Positions 17,169-27,191 are shown, counted from the stretch's first letter. The stretch is DNA of 64,000 bases from G963677485 sp942492855 (GCA_942492855.1 OW818647.1:2356001-2420000), one strand, 5' to 3'. Numbers and translations are program-made. The notes: generated from the letters alone by a model not told the origin.

Positions 17169-18599
17169 ATGCATCGCTTGAATCTCAACCCGTGGATATC
17201 ATTACTCGTTCTTCTCATGTTAGCCCTGCCGGCAAACGCGGCAGCCCCATCGATCACCAGCTTCCTGCCAGACAACGGCAAAGTTGGCGATGTCATCACC
17301 ATCACAGGAACTAGCCTGACGGGGGCGAGTGCTGTGAAAGTCAACGGCATCTCAGCCTCGCAATATGCTGTCATCAGTGCCACCTCCATTGAGATGACCA
17401 TCCCCGCCGGTGCCACTACCGGTAAGATTGCTGTCACCACACCAGGAGGTACGGCCACTTCCACCGCCGACCTGACTGTGTGGACACCCAATCATCTGGA
17501 CATCAGCCTTGATCTGGGCTATGGGTATCTCGGCACCGCTCCCAACGCATCAATCAGTTACCGGCTGTCGGGAGTAAATGGCTACACCGGTTCTGTTCCG
17601 ATTAACGGTGGAAATATCACCATTACGGGGATTAGGCCGGGAGGTTACGCACTGAACCTGTACGGCAGCCACTGGCTGCGTAGGTCGGTTTCCGGTCTTG
17701 ACCTGTCAAGTTCCACCAGCTATGCCTCGGCATTGGCCAATGGCGATGCCGACGGCGACAACATGGTCAACCTGTTCGACATCGTGGTGCTAGATCAAAA
17801 CTTCGCATCGAGTAACTCAATGGCTGACCTTGACGGTAACGGCATTGTGAACCTGTTCGATTATGTCATCATCGATGTGTTCTTCGGTGCTCTGGGCGAT
17901 ATGGACAGTCAGCCCAAGCATAATCCTGTAGACAACGCGGAGATGGTGTGGGTATCCAATGGCTACTTCCTGAGGGGATCAAGCAGTGACTACCCAACAG
18001 AAGAGAGGCCACAAACCTCGATCTATCTTTCCGGATACTGGATATATAAGAACGAAGTCACGGTCGCCCAGTATCGGCAGTTCTGCCTGGCCACATCGCG
18101 TTCCATGCCAACTGAACCTGTATGGGGCTGGCAAGACACACACCCGGTGGTGAACGTGACATGGCAGGACGCCGCCGACTACGCGGTGTGGGCCGGTGCA
18201 GCCCTGCCGACAGAGGCCCAATGGGAAAAAGCGGCCAGAGGAGGCGACGCACGGTTATACCCATGGGGCAACACTTGGGACGCCTCGAAATGCGTCAACG
18301 ACAATAACTCAGATACAACCAAACCCGTAGGAAGTATCCTTGCCGGCATCAGCCTGTACGGATGCATGGACATGGCAGGAAACGTGTGGGAGTGGTGTGC
18401 AGACTGGTACGGTGCCAACTACTACCAGACTGCGCCGGCTAACAACCCTCCAGGTTCGGACAGTGGAACCTACCGGGTTGTACGCGGTGGTTCATGGTTC
18501 AATGGGTATAGCGGTGACCTTCGGGTGGCTTACCGTAACTATGCGACTCCGACCCGCCGAAGCAGTGACACCGGCTTCAGATGCATCAAGCTCCCTTAA
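17169..18599 (+). CDS. Secreted IPT - dockerin-like - SUMF/FGE-like protein
   Basis: This 476-residue protein has a signal peptide (1-25) and three modules. Residues 26-105 form an IPT/TIG immunoglobulin-like domain (SFLPDNGKVGDVITITG). Residues 192-245 hold two dockerin-type calcium repeats (DADGDNMVNLFDIVVLDQNF and DLDGNGIVNLFDYVIIDVFF). Residues 256-474 form a formylglycine-generating-enzyme-type domain (ALPTEAQWEKAARGGD, YPWGNTWD, MDMAGNVWEWCADWYG, VRGGSWF). The region after GGSW has no Cys until the terminal GFRC, so the Cys pair that does sulfatase oxidation in FGE seems absent. It is probably a binding or scaffold protein. No cohesin or sulfatase gene is seen in the window. Confidence 0.8.
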   Translation: MHRLNLNPWISLLVLLMLALPANAAAPSITSFLPDNGKVGDVITITGTSLTGASAVKVNGISASQYAVISATSIEMTIPAGATTGKIAVTTPGGTATSTADLTVWTPNHLDISLDLGYGYLGTAPNASISYRLSGVNGYTGSVPINGGNITITGIRPGGYALNLYGSHWLRRSVSGLDLSSSTSYASALANGDADGDNMVNLFDIVVLDQNFASSNSMADLDGNGIVNLFDYVIIDVFFGALGDMDSQPKHNPVDNAEMVWVSNGYFLRGSSSDYPTEERPQTSIYLSGYWIYKNEVTVAQYRQFCLATSRSMPTEPVWGWQDTHPVVNVTWQDAADYAVWAGAALPTEAQWEKAARGGDARLYPWGNTWDASKCVNDNNSDTTKPVGSILAGISLYGCMDMAGNVWEWCADWYGANYYQTAPANNPPGSDSGTYRVVRGGSWFNGYSGDLRVAYRNYATPTRRSSDTGFRCIKLP

Positions 18600-18627
18600 C
18601 CACCCTGCAATCGGCATTGATAAAATA

Positions 18628-18660
18628 CATGCCTCGGGAAAGCAACTTTCCCGAGGCATG
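18628..18660 (+). terminator. Hairpin terminator after the SUMF-like gene
   Basis: A perfect 15-bp stem, CATGCCTCGGGAAAG at 18628-18642 with CTTTCCCGAGGCATG at 18646-18660, is followed by TGTCTTA. The remaining spacer to 18851 has only degraded pieces of the gcgcggtctggcgg repeat family. Confidence 0.65.
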
Positions 18661-18851
18661 TGTCTTAGGTGGTTTGGTAACACTCTCCTGATGACCACTG
18701 CCGACTGACCATGTGTCTGTTACCCGACCCCATTCATTCATGGCTATCCGCCAGACCGGCGCGGTCTTGAGCCTTCTGCAACTGCTAGCCTGCGCTCAGA
18801 CCGCCCCGGACAATGGCAATACATCGACGGAAGGGCGATCGCAAACCGCCG

Positions 18852-20024
18852 CTACAGGCTGTCCACCCAAACGGGGCTGCACCACGCCTGACGGCCGTTC
18901 ATCTGCGTCACACGCACGTAGTAATAGTCGGTAGAACGGTCTACCACAAGGTCCTCGACCTGCAGAAGCACTGAGTTACTTTCGCCCTCGGAGTTGATAT
19001 GGAAGATATCACGCCCGTTCTTCACCACATCCACACGCTTCAGAAGGGCGGGGGCCTGCACTTTCAGCGCCAGCCGACGGGGTTGACCAGCCGGATGCTT
19101 CACCTCAGAACCCGCTACCTGATCGCATACCCGGAAGTCGATCATGATACGCGCCCCGCTGGCTGCGATGGTGTGCCTTTGCTTAATGCCCTGCCAGATC
19201 GCCTCACGGGTAAGCTCCGGTGCCCATACCCCCAGAATTCCGGGTTCGTCATACCGTACATGCGCTCCCATATGGCTGTCGGCCCCAGGGCTGGGCAGAT
19301 GAACGTCGGAACCCGCTACGCAGCCCATCCGCGCGCCGGCCTCCAACGCATCCTGCCAGTGACCACCCCGCGCCTCAACTACTGCCGGGCGAGGGTTGCC
19401 GAAATACTCGTTGGTGCCCCACTTGCTGTAAAGCTCAGTCATGGGCGGCATCATATCCAGTGGGATGGCCGTGAAGTTCACGCCCTGACTCACATCGGCT
19501 GTGTGGTGCGGGATCGCGATGATGTCCTCACGGGCTAACAGCGCACGCCATTCCGCCTCTGTAATCTGACCATCTTCTTCACCACGCACCAGCTCCCCTC
19601 TGTCAGTGCGGTAATACAAGCATAGGTTGCAGAACCATGGGTAGCTGTCCCGCTCATAGGCCAGAATGGTCACGAAGCGGCCATCGAGATGATACTCCGA
19701 CACCTTGCGCTGTGTGAGCTCCCACTTATTGCCCTCCCACAGGCAGGGACGCCCCACACCGCCGTGATCATGGTCGGTGACGGCGCAGAAATCCATCATC
19801 GCCTCATCACGGGCGAAGCTGAAGTAGTCATCCAAAGTTCCGCGGCCATCAGAGATCTCCGTATGTCCGTGGATCTCCCCCCAGTAAAGCTTCAGACCTG
19901 TGCTGGGGTGCCAGTCCGGTGTGGTCAACTTGGTCAGCTCTGCGTAATCGGTCTGCCTGCTTGTGTATACCAGTCTGGTCACCTGCAGGTCGCGGCTGGG
20001 GTGCGTGAATATGCGTCCGTCCAT
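18852..20024 (-). CDS. PHP-domain (DUF3604-type) metal-dependent hydrolase
   Basis: This 390-residue protein carries the PHP metal motifs: GEIHGHTEISDG (His52, His54), then AVTDHDHGGV, then IAIPHHTADVSQG, then VAGSDVHLPS. The tail from about 300 is a beta domain. There is no signal peptide. PHP proteins hydrolyse phosphoesters or related bonds; related large proteins in sugar loci have unknown substrates. The gene lies 20 bp after the GH172-like gene on the same strand, so it is probably the last gene of the minus-strand operon running from 28446. Confidence 0.75.
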   Translation of the reverse strand: MDGRIFTHPSRDLQVTRLVYTSRQTDYAELTKLTTPDWHPSTGLKLYWGEIHGHTEISDGRGTLDDYFSFARDEAMMDFCAVTDHDHGGVGRPCLWEGNKWELTQRKVSEYHLDGRFVTILAYERDSYPWFCNLCLYYRTDRGELVRGEEDGQITEAEWRALLAREDIIAIPHHTADVSQGVNFTAIPLDMMPPMTELYSKWGTNEYFGNPRPAVVEARGGHWQDALEAGARMGCVAGSDVHLPSPGADSHMGAHVRYDEPGILGVWAPELTREAIWQGIKQRHTIAASGARIMIDFRVCDQVAGSEVKHPAGQPRRLALKVQAPALLKRVDVVKNGRDIFHINSEGESNSVLLQVEDLVVDRSTDYYYVRVTQMNGRQAWCSPVWVDSL

Positions 20025-20044
20025 AATGGTCTCCCTTCGGAATG

Positions 20045-22633
20045 CTAATCGTCCCAGGTCAACAGTGCGATGGTGTTGTCGTCACTCACCGGCGGAGCGG
20101 TAGGCACGGCGGTGTCATCTGGTACGGTGCCGCGCAGAATGCGCACATCGTCCATCGCTCCCACTATGCCCAGCGAGCCGTCCTGCACGCCGCCCAGTGT
20201 GACCGGGTGCTTACTGACGGCGATCTGCCTGCCAGGATACTGCTTGTCGATCGCCACCTTGCCGTCCACCAGCAGTTTTGCTGCGCCTGGGCTCAGCACA
20301 AGCCGGTAATAATGCCAGTTGTTGTCTGTCACCTTGATGTCAGACAGCACCGAGGCACCCTCGTAGTCCGGGATGTAGATGGCGGCCTGATGATCCGGCG
20401 TCAGCCATATCTCCCAGTGACCGGTGCCTTTGGGAGCTCGGGAAATCAACACACGGGTGGACCGAACCTCAACACGCGCCCAGAAATCCACCGTGATGGC
20501 TTCTTGCTTCAGCCCCTGTGTGCCCGACATAGTGTAAACACCGGCGACATCTGGCAATACCAGCCCCTTACCCGTATGGCCATCTCCGACCTGACCGCGT
20601 TCGGCGGGAGGCGGCGCGATGGCAGCACGCTGTGAGGCTGGAACCCGCTTATCGGGCACCGTCACGCTGTAACTGCCAAGATCGGATGGCTTACCTAACG
20701 AGTATACCCCGTATGCGAACTCATTCCACGTTTTTACACCGTCTACAGATACCGGCTTTATGGTGATATTCAGCATCTTTTTGCCTTTGGTGTAGCTGGC
20801 GGGAATCTGGAACTCATCGTCCACCCATCGGTGGAACATATTCTGATCGGCATAATACCAGTCACGTTCCTTCACCAGCTCGCCATCGACGTAGACCTGA
20901 GCGCGTTGGCGTCCCTGTTCCTGGTCCGACCGACGGCGAAGAAGCACACCCTCATTTTTGGGGCTGATACTTACCGTGAAGCTGCTCTGGTCAGTGAAGC
21001 CCACTCCCTGATCCTTGATGATCACCTGATCGTGCTCAGCCTCGTAGCTCTCCGATAAGTGGCCAATGAAAGTAAACCCGCTCATTTTATACGCATGCGT
21101 CTTGTTGGACTTGTCATCACCCACATCCACGTAGTCGGTCAGCAGCATGCCGGCCTCGGGTTCGCCGTAGTATAGCAGCACACCGGAGCGTACATCCTCG
21201 CCTGAGTGGATGCCGCTGCCGCCTTCTACGCCAAACCGCAGTGAGCTGTTGAAGGGGTAGCTATCACCCAATAGCACACGGCTCATGGACCACATCTCAT
21301 TACCCGTGCCGTCGTACCCCGATAATGGGTTATTACTGGGTGGCGTGGTGAAACCCCATCCGTAGCAGGCCCAGGATTCGGAGCCGTCGCTCTCCACGCT
21401 GGGGGTTCCCCGACCGTCAATGTAGACGCGCACATCGCCTTCACAGAATGTCTGCTTTCCCGTGATGAGCCCAGCCACCACATGGCCTTGGCCGACAATG
21501 GTGCCGATATGGGAGTCCTCCTGGGGCATCTTAGACATCGGCGGCTGGTAGACCGAGCTGCGGAAGTGGGCGGCTTTAAGGCGGTCATACGCCAGCGCGG
21601 TGGATGGCTTGAAGCTCACTTCGCTGCTGAGCTCTACCGGTTGCGGGCCACGGTTGAACAGCTCCACACGGGCCGAGTTCCAGAACGGCATCGGGAAGTA
21701 GCTGTAGAACTTACCGTCGGGAGACATCCCGTGTGTGAGGTAACTCAACGCATGGGCGCCATATTCGTTGCCGAAGAAGGCTCCGATGGGGCAGTCAACC
21801 GCGGGTCTGTTCTCACCTTCCCAGGTGATTCGCAGCCAGACGCTCTGCAGCATCTGCTGGTTGAAGCTCGCGATAGATAACCTGATGGCCGAAACCGAGC
21901 CCTCGGCCTGCTTGTCAAACAGTACACCACTCTGCCCCGCTTTGATGTTGAGCGTCTTGCTGGCTACCGTGTTACCCGCGGATGGTTTGGGGTCTTTGCC
22001 CAGGTTCTGCCACTGGCTGATCAGGCCGGAGTAGTCCTCTTTGCCGGTAAATGTGGAAACACCATCGGCGGTGGGGTAGGTGTGGTACATGATATGTCCC
22101 CAGCCGCCCTGCTTCTTGGCCTTATCTGGCCCTTCCAGCATCACAGAGGAGGTGACTTTACAGCCATTTCGGAAGGCCATGGGCACAAAGCTGCGGACCA
22201 CCCAGATTGGCCCTCGCCCGTTGTCGTCAATGCCCTGATATATAGCCGATAGCGGCTCTACAAACGGCGGCTTTTTGCCGAACTCCGACTGCTTGATCTC
22301 AAACCGCGGGGTTTTTTCACCATCAAAGTAGAACCGGAAGGTGGGCTCTGGGCTTGTGGGGTATCTGTGCTGCACGAAGTTGTATAGACATCCCGGGCCT
22401 GTGACATCCAGCAGCACCCATTCGTTCTGGGCGTCCTGGTACAACCACCAGTCCCAGTCGGCGTTGCCGCCCTGCTTGTCGATGCTGCCCTCATAGTGCA
22501 CGCGCGTGTCCGTCTGCAGGTATGGCAACAGCTCCAGTTTACTCAACTTATCGAGGCCAACCGGCCTGGTATATGATGCGGATGCGATGCTCATGAGCGT
22601 AACAGCCATCAGCGCGATTCTCCAGTATTGCAT
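20045..22633 (-). CDS. GH172 (DUF2961) protein with C-terminal LamG domain
   Basis: This 862-residue protein has a signal peptide if started at the ATG at 22633 (MQYWRIALMAVTLMSIASASYT); a GTG at 22651 would add six residues and is less likely. The N-terminal 380 residues match DUF2961, now glycoside hydrolase family 172 (LDVTGPGCLYNFVQHRYP, then FRFYFDGEKTPRFEI). The family includes exo-alpha-D-arabinofuranosidases and difructose dianhydride enzymes. Residues about 690-860 form a LamG-like beta sandwich (ITVDFWARVEVRST, then NWHYYRLVLSPGAAKLLVDG). Expected to be secreted and to act on glycans outside the cytoplasm. The specific substrate cannot be told. Confidence 0.8.
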   Translation of the reverse strand: MQYWRIALMAVTLMSIASASYTRPVGLDKLSKLELLPYLQTDTRVHYEGSIDKQGGNADWDWWLYQDAQNEWVLLDVTGPGCLYNFVQHRYPTSPEPTFRFYFDGEKTPRFEIKQSEFGKKPPFVEPLSAIYQGIDDNGRGPIWVVRSFVPMAFRNGCKVTSSVMLEGPDKAKKQGGWGHIMYHTYPTADGVSTFTGKEDYSGLISQWQNLGKDPKPSAGNTVASKTLNIKAGQSGVLFDKQAEGSVSAIRLSIASFNQQMLQSVWLRITWEGENRPAVDCPIGAFFGNEYGAHALSYLTHGMSPDGKFYSYFPMPFWNSARVELFNRGPQPVELSSEVSFKPSTALAYDRLKAAHFRSSVYQPPMSKMPQEDSHIGTIVGQGHVVAGLITGKQTFCEGDVRVYIDGRGTPSVESDGSESWACYGWGFTTPPSNNPLSGYDGTGNEMWSMSRVLLGDSYPFNSSLRFGVEGGSGIHSGEDVRSGVLLYYGEPEAGMLLTDYVDVGDDKSNKTHAYKMSGFTFIGHLSESYEAEHDQVIIKDQGVGFTDQSSFTVSISPKNEGVLLRRRSDQEQGRQRAQVYVDGELVKERDWYYADQNMFHRWVDDEFQIPASYTKGKKMLNITIKPVSVDGVKTWNEFAYGVYSLGKPSDLGSYSVTVPDKRVPASQRAAIAPPPAERGQVGDGHTGKGLVLPDVAGVYTMSGTQGLKQEAITVDFWARVEVRSTRVLISRAPKGTGHWEIWLTPDHQAAIYIPDYEGASVLSDIKVTDNNWHYYRLVLSPGAAKLLVDGKVAIDKQYPGRQIAVSKHPVTLGGVQDGSLGIVGAMDDVRILRGTVPDDTAVPTAPPVSDDNTIALLTWDD

Positions 22634-22785
22634 TAAGTCTACCCTTACCACACCCTTGAGGTGTTTGTTTCCTTGTTATTCGTTCGATACTGCGTTATAA
22701 CTGCGGCATAGATGCTGGTTAGCCACAGGTCATACAATCGTCCCCGCGCCCTAAAGGACACGGCTTATTACCCACAAATACAGAT

Positions 22786-23035
22786 TGGGGTTGTGGATCG
22801 TTACATTCCACCATGCCACGCGCTAAAGCACATGGCTATTGACATGCCAAGCCTGCTGAAGCAGGCTGCAGGGCTTCGCCCTGTAAATATGGTGGCTGCA
22901 CCCAGACTGCTTCAGCAGTCTTGTTGATCAATAGCCGAGACATTTATGTCGCGGAATCGGAGGCCATATACCTGTTAATATTTGTGCGTAATTGACTGGT
23001 GCTTTCAGCCCGGGGCCGTAAATCCACAACCCTAT
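22786..23035. repeat. Structured spacer element with terminal inverted repeat
   Basis: GGGTTGTGGAT near 22789-22799 and ATCCACAACCC at 23022-23032 are inverted copies. Between them lie the hairpins AGCCTGCTGAAGCAGGCT and AGACTGCTTCAGCAGTCT. The right arm overlaps the stop codon of the large gene at 23032. The body bears no gene and does not match the other repeat families here. A single copy is seen, so mobility is only suggested. Confidence 0.45.
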
Positions 23036-25785
23036 CCCAGCTTGATCCGCCGGTTTTTGAACCTCGCCCACATCGAGCCTTCGGTCCTTGGCAGCAACGA
23101 CTTGTATGGTGCCATGACCTCATGCGTGAACTCGCTCATCACCACCCAGCTACCCTTACCTTCAGGTTTCCGCGCGGAGGGGCCGCTGACCAGTGCCTGC
23201 AGCCGTTGGGGAGCCAGATGGGTGTTGATGAAGCAGACCGCCCCCGCATTCACACAGCTCTGAAGGGCCTGCATGGTGTCCGCAGATATCTCCACGCCGC
23301 ACGCGAAGATCACACCTACATTTTGCAGGTGCTTCACACCTACATTGTGGTCAAACACCGCCACGGCGGGGCTGGGTATGCTGAAACGCCAGGGCTGAGG
23401 CGCACGGAGCGGGGCTACCGGCTCGCCGTTGAAGTTAACCGCTCTGCCGTTGAGCACACCGTCAGTTAAGATCGACCAGACCTGCATATGCTCTCGGGTT
23501 TGCGGGCTGGAGTGCAGGTTCATCGCACCGTACAGATAGTCCCAGTAATAGCAGCTAGTCTGCCCCCAGTCGCTGTCAGGGAAGCGCACAATGGCCACCT
23601 CAGGCTGATAATCACGGTAGCTGTAGTTGCGTTTGTGGGCCGGTATCCATTTGGTGATGTGTTCCTTCATCGCCAGCCCATGATGGGTCAGCCGGTAGCT
23701 GTTGCCGTTCAGCGAATACATCTTGGTGGCGAACTCCACATAACACGAATCCACACCCGCCAGATGGCAGGTTTGCATTGCCATGCGCATCTCACGCGCG
23801 CTGTGCCCGGGCATCTCAGCGTAGTACCACAGATCGGGACTGAACCAGAGGGCTGCGTTGTGCTGAAGGGCGGCCCCGATCGCCTCGGCGAGCACCACCG
23901 GATGCACGTCCTCCTTGAGCAGCTTCGGCGAGAGCACCATTCCACTTTCCGCCATGGGCGACAACAACGCAGGAAACACACTCTCCACCAGCATTTTGGC
24001 GCCGCACTGGCCGTTGCGGTTGACCAACTGACGCACGGCCTGCTTGAACTTGGTGTAGGCTTCGGACAGGCTCAGGCCGGTGGTCTCCACGAAGAATGGC
24101 TTGCGGTTAGGTTCTGGTAGTTGGCTGTAGGCGTTGCGGCTAAGCTGCATGTGCTCCGACTCATCATAGGTGACGCCTTCAAACAAACCCGTCGCGGCCG
24201 CCTTTCTGAGCGTTTCGGCGTCGACATCCCAGCGGTGGCAGCCATCGGCTGCGTCAAAGCTGTTTTTACCGTTCGTGCTGTATGACACCGGCGCGAAGTT
24301 GGGTGACTCCACATTGAAAGTGAAGCGGGTGCCGGTGGCTTTGCAGTATGCGCACAGGTCGTCGATGATGTTGTTCTCGGTCTCTTGAGGCCCAATGTGC
24401 CCCACCAACAGATTGATGTCCATCTCGCGCAGACTCCAGAGCGAACCCGGATGCTGCACCGTCCATGAGGAGTCGTTCACGCCCAGCATCTGCTTCCGAC
24501 GTGTGTAGGGCTTCAGCTTTGGCAACAGTGGGGAGATGGTGGTCTGACCCTTGGGCAGCACGGCGAACGCCGCGGTGGCGGTCACGCCCTGCTCGGTGCG
24601 GGCAGTGATCCGGTAAAGGCCTGGGGACAACTTTGGCAGAGTGACCTTCGCTTGGTACTGGTTTGGCCCATCGGGTTTAAGTTCAGCGGAGGCACTCCAT
24701 ACCTTCGGTCTGTTCCATTCGTCTAGCTGGAGAAGCAACTTTCCGCTTGATGGCTCACCAAAAGTAGACAGCAACGCTTGAATCTCCAAGGGCTCAGCTT
24801 GAGCGTATAACTCTTTATCACCAGAAATGGTCACTGTCAGCAGTTCGCGACGCATCGGTACACCTTCGTCAAGCATGTCCCTAACAAGAGCTGGCAGGTA
24901 GGCGGCCCACTCGACGGCATAGGTGGATTTGGCTACTCGGATGGTGCCGGGGGTGGCGCTGGTCTGCTCATCACTGAGTATCTGCGCGAGTTTGACACCC
25001 TGTTTGTCGGCGACCGCCAGCTCACACAGCAGGCTGGCCTCGGGGTAGGTGCTGAAGTCGTAGGAAAGAATCAGTTCATTCGGACTATCTCCACTCAACT
25101 TGGAGATGAGGGGCCCCTGGCCTGGCGTGACCACCCAGCCAGCCAGCGGTACAGATTCGCCGTTCACCCGAATGTCGGAAAATACCAGGTTGCCGATGGG
25201 GTGGGTGATCGCCTCTTTTTGGTCAATCCGCAGCCGGATTTTGCTGACCTTCTGCCAGTTGAACGCCGGATTCGGTGCGAGCTGCTTTTCGGTCTGGGGG
25301 TTGATGACAATCGTCCTCTGAGCGCCAGATTCGCCTAACATCAAGTCAGAGCGGCCCGTCTCCAGACAGGTGAAGCCGCTAAGCAAGCCTGCAGCATCCA
25401 CAAACTGCACATATATCCATTCATTCAACCTGGCTTGAATGACGGTGAATCGCAGCTCCGTCAAAGGCCCTGCGGTGGGCAGTTGCTTCTCAAGGAACAG
25501 CCAGCAGTTCGCCGTTTCGACGCTGCGCGTGCGTACCTCTACCTCCACACGGTTTGTGCCCGCTTTCGCCATGTTATTCACTCGCCAGTTGTCGCCCTGC
25601 CAGTCATCGCTGATGCCTACCGGGAGACCATTCAACCAGACGCGATACTGGTCACTTGCGACCACACGCAGGGTGGCTATGTCGAACCCCGCTGGTAACC
25701 GCCCGCTTAGGCTAAAGCATACGGCCTTTGTATCCGGCTGCTGTGCTTTCGCGGTGACCCACTGTGCCAGTTTTTCGTTCTGCAT
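23032..25785 (-). CDS. Large protein of unrecognised family, putative glycosidase-like (long paralogue)
   Basis: This 917-residue protein has no signal peptide. Its paralogue lies at 48761-51052. N-terminal residues 1-90 resemble a galactose-binding-like fold (VVASDQYRVWLNGLPVGISDDWQG). Residues 90-250 form an extra beta domain missing from the paralogue. The centre from about 430 suggests a (beta/alpha) barrel (EMDINLLVGHIGP, then FTFNVESPNF). The most conserved block, GVTYDESEHMQLSRNAY near 540, has acidic residues that could be catalytic. A C-terminal segment (IPSPAVAVFDHNVGVKHLQNVGV) suggests a glutamine-amidotransferase-like or beta-galactosidase trimerisation-like domain. I do not recognise the family. 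Confidence 0.75.
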   Translation of the reverse strand: MQNEKLAQWVTAKAQQPDTKAVCFSLSGRLPAGFDIATLRVVASDQYRVWLNGLPVGISDDWQGDNWRVNNMAKAGTNRVEVEVRTRSVETANCWLFLEKQLPTAGPLTELRFTVIQARLNEWIYVQFVDAAGLLSGFTCLETGRSDLMLGESGAQRTIVINPQTEKQLAPNPAFNWQKVSKIRLRIDQKEAITHPIGNLVFSDIRVNGESVPLAGWVVTPGQGPLISKLSGDSPNELILSYDFSTYPEASLLCELAVADKQGVKLAQILSDEQTSATPGTIRVAKSTYAVEWAAYLPALVRDMLDEGVPMRRELLTVTISGDKELYAQAEPLEIQALLSTFGEPSSGKLLLQLDEWNRPKVWSASAELKPDGPNQYQAKVTLPKLSPGLYRITARTEQGVTATAAFAVLPKGQTTISPLLPKLKPYTRRKQMLGVNDSSWTVQHPGSLWSLREMDINLLVGHIGPQETENNIIDDLCAYCKATGTRFTFNVESPNFAPVSYSTNGKNSFDAADGCHRWDVDAETLRKAAATGLFEGVTYDESEHMQLSRNAYSQLPEPNRKPFFVETTGLSLSEAYTKFKQAVRQLVNRNGQCGAKMLVESVFPALLSPMAESGMVLSPKLLKEDVHPVVLAEAIGAALQHNAALWFSPDLWYYAEMPGHSAREMRMAMQTCHLAGVDSCYVEFATKMYSLNGNSYRLTHHGLAMKEHITKWIPAHKRNYSYRDYQPEVAIVRFPDSDWGQTSCYYWDYLYGAMNLHSSPQTREHMQVWSILTDGVLNGRAVNFNGEPVAPLRAPQPWRFSIPSPAVAVFDHNVGVKHLQNVGVIFACGVEISADTMQALQSCVNAGAVCFINTHLAPQRLQALVSGPSARKPEGKGSWVVMSEFTHEVMAPYKSLLPRTEGSMWARFKNRRIKLG

Positions 25786-25874
25786 CGGCGTCTCCTTGGT
25801 GATTCGCGCTGTGATAAGGCTAGATTCGACGCCGGGTGGTTGATTTCCTGTTCAAGCGCGGAACCCAGTCGCGG

Positions 25875-27191
25875 TCACGCGTTCTCCAGCGACTGCGCAA
25901 GTGCCACGCTCTTCTCGATCAGCAGCTCATCGGCTCCCAGACCAAAAGCGGTCAGTAGACCGGTGAAACAACGGCACGAGGTGTCGGCACCGTAGCCTCC
26001 GCGCTCTTTGGCCCAGCGGCTGGGCAGATAGCCATGCTCGCCATTGGCGTATCCCAAAAACGCGGTTTTGCCGGGACCTAGTGCCGCCTTCACGCGGGTG
26101 GCGATGTCGCTGTAGGTTTCAAACGGCACGGCGATCAGCTTGAACTCATTGATCGACAATGCCGCGATCTCCGCTTTGAACGTGGCCGGAACCATCCCGC
26201 GGGCTGCCGCATCGAGCATATCACCCGCCCAGGTCAGGAACAGGTCGGCACTCCCCAGCGGTTTGGGTATCGCCGATTCGCCTCCGCCGCGGTTGACATC
26301 GGCTTCCCACTCCGCCACCAGCCGGTTGACCTCCTCAGGCGTAAATGGCGGGTCCAGCGGCAGCTCCACCACACCAACTGCCATGTTCAACTCAACCTCA
26401 CGGCTCCAGCGTGCATTTTCCAGCGAGCTCACCGCGTGCACCGCGAGGGTGGTGCCCATTTGTTGGCAATCCTCAAAGCTGCCCGTGCCCCAGCCGCGGT
26501 CGCGATATACGACCGGGTCGACATCACCGCACGCTCCCTGCAGATACAGCCCGACCCCGCCTCGTAAAACAGAGACAGCACCCGCGGCGACCGCTGGAAA
26601 GTCGCCGGAGAACAGGAGGTTGGAAGGTCCCATGGTCACGGCGTGGGTGGCGTAGTTCAGAAGCGTGGCGATCGGCCGGCCGTCGAGCGTGTCCAGCGCG
26701 ATGCTCACCAGCTCGGTGTCAATGGGACGGCTGTTGTCATCGCGGTTGTAGCCGATGCCCTCCACTGTGGCGCTGCCGAACGCGATCTGCGCAGGCGCAA
26801 GCCGGCCCTCCAACCCGACCACCATGTTCACGATGCTTGCGAACGCGCGGGTCAGCCAGATTTCGTCCGTCTGCCCCATCACCCCGCGGGTGGCTGAGCT
26901 GGCGGGTCCAGAATGCGTGTGTGTGCAGCAGATGAGGATGTTTTTAGCGGGGATGCCACTCCGCGAGGCGATGCGGGCCCGCATCTCCCAGCACTGCGCT
27001 GAGGTGAACCCCAGAAAGTCGCAGGAGACAATCGCGACACGGCTGGTGCCGTCATCGAGAAGCACCCCCTGCGCGCAGATGGGGTCGTGCTCCCCGGTCG
27101 ATGGCTCCGTCCGTGCGGAAAATCCGCACAACCAGACGCCGGGGGTGGGGCACAGATCAACCCTGGCGGCGGCGGCTCTTAGTTGTCCCAT
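25875..27191 (-). CDS. Neutral/alkaline ceramidase N-terminal-like hydrolase
   Basis: This 438-residue protein matches the N-terminal catalytic domain of neutral/alkaline ceramidases: the zinc motif CCTHTHSGPASS (His91, His93), then LNYATHAVTMGPSN, then LFSGDFPA, and a QGACGDVDP block. The C-terminal immunoglobulin-like domain of true ceramidases is missing. No signal peptide is seen. Truncated homologues like this accompany sugar-degradation genes in many Planctomycetota-type genomes, where ceramide is not a likely substrate. It follows the DegT gene by one base, so the two are co-transcribed. Confidence 0.8.
   Translation of the reverse strand: MGQLRAAAARVDLCPTPGVWLCGFSARTEPSTGEHDPICAQGVLLDDGTSRVAIVSCDFLGFTSAQCWEMRARIASRSGIPAKNILICCTHTHSGPASSATRGVMGQTDEIWLTRAFASIVNMVVGLEGRLAPAQIAFGSATVEGIGYNRDDNSRPIDTELVSIALDTLDGRPIATLLNYATHAVTMGPSNLLFSGDFPAVAAGAVSVLRGGVGLYLQGACGDVDPVVYRDRGWGTGSFEDCQQMGTTLAVHAVSSLENARWSREVELNMAVGVVELPLDPPFTPEEVNRLVAEWEADVNRGGGESAIPKPLGSADLFLTWAGDMLDAAARGMVPATFKAEIAALSINEFKLIAVPFETYSDIATRVKAALGPGKTAFLGYANGEHGYLPSRWAKERGGYGADTSCRCFTGLLTAFGLGADELLIEKSVALAQSLENA

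Noticed and set aside
17169..18599. Active sulfatase-activating FGE
   Set aside because: The fold is right but the expected Cys pair before the terminal GFRC is absent and no sulfatase gene is nearby.
20042..20635. A 197-residue plus-strand open frame
   Set aside because: Antisense to the LamG domain of the GH172-like gene; no ribosome site and no family pattern.
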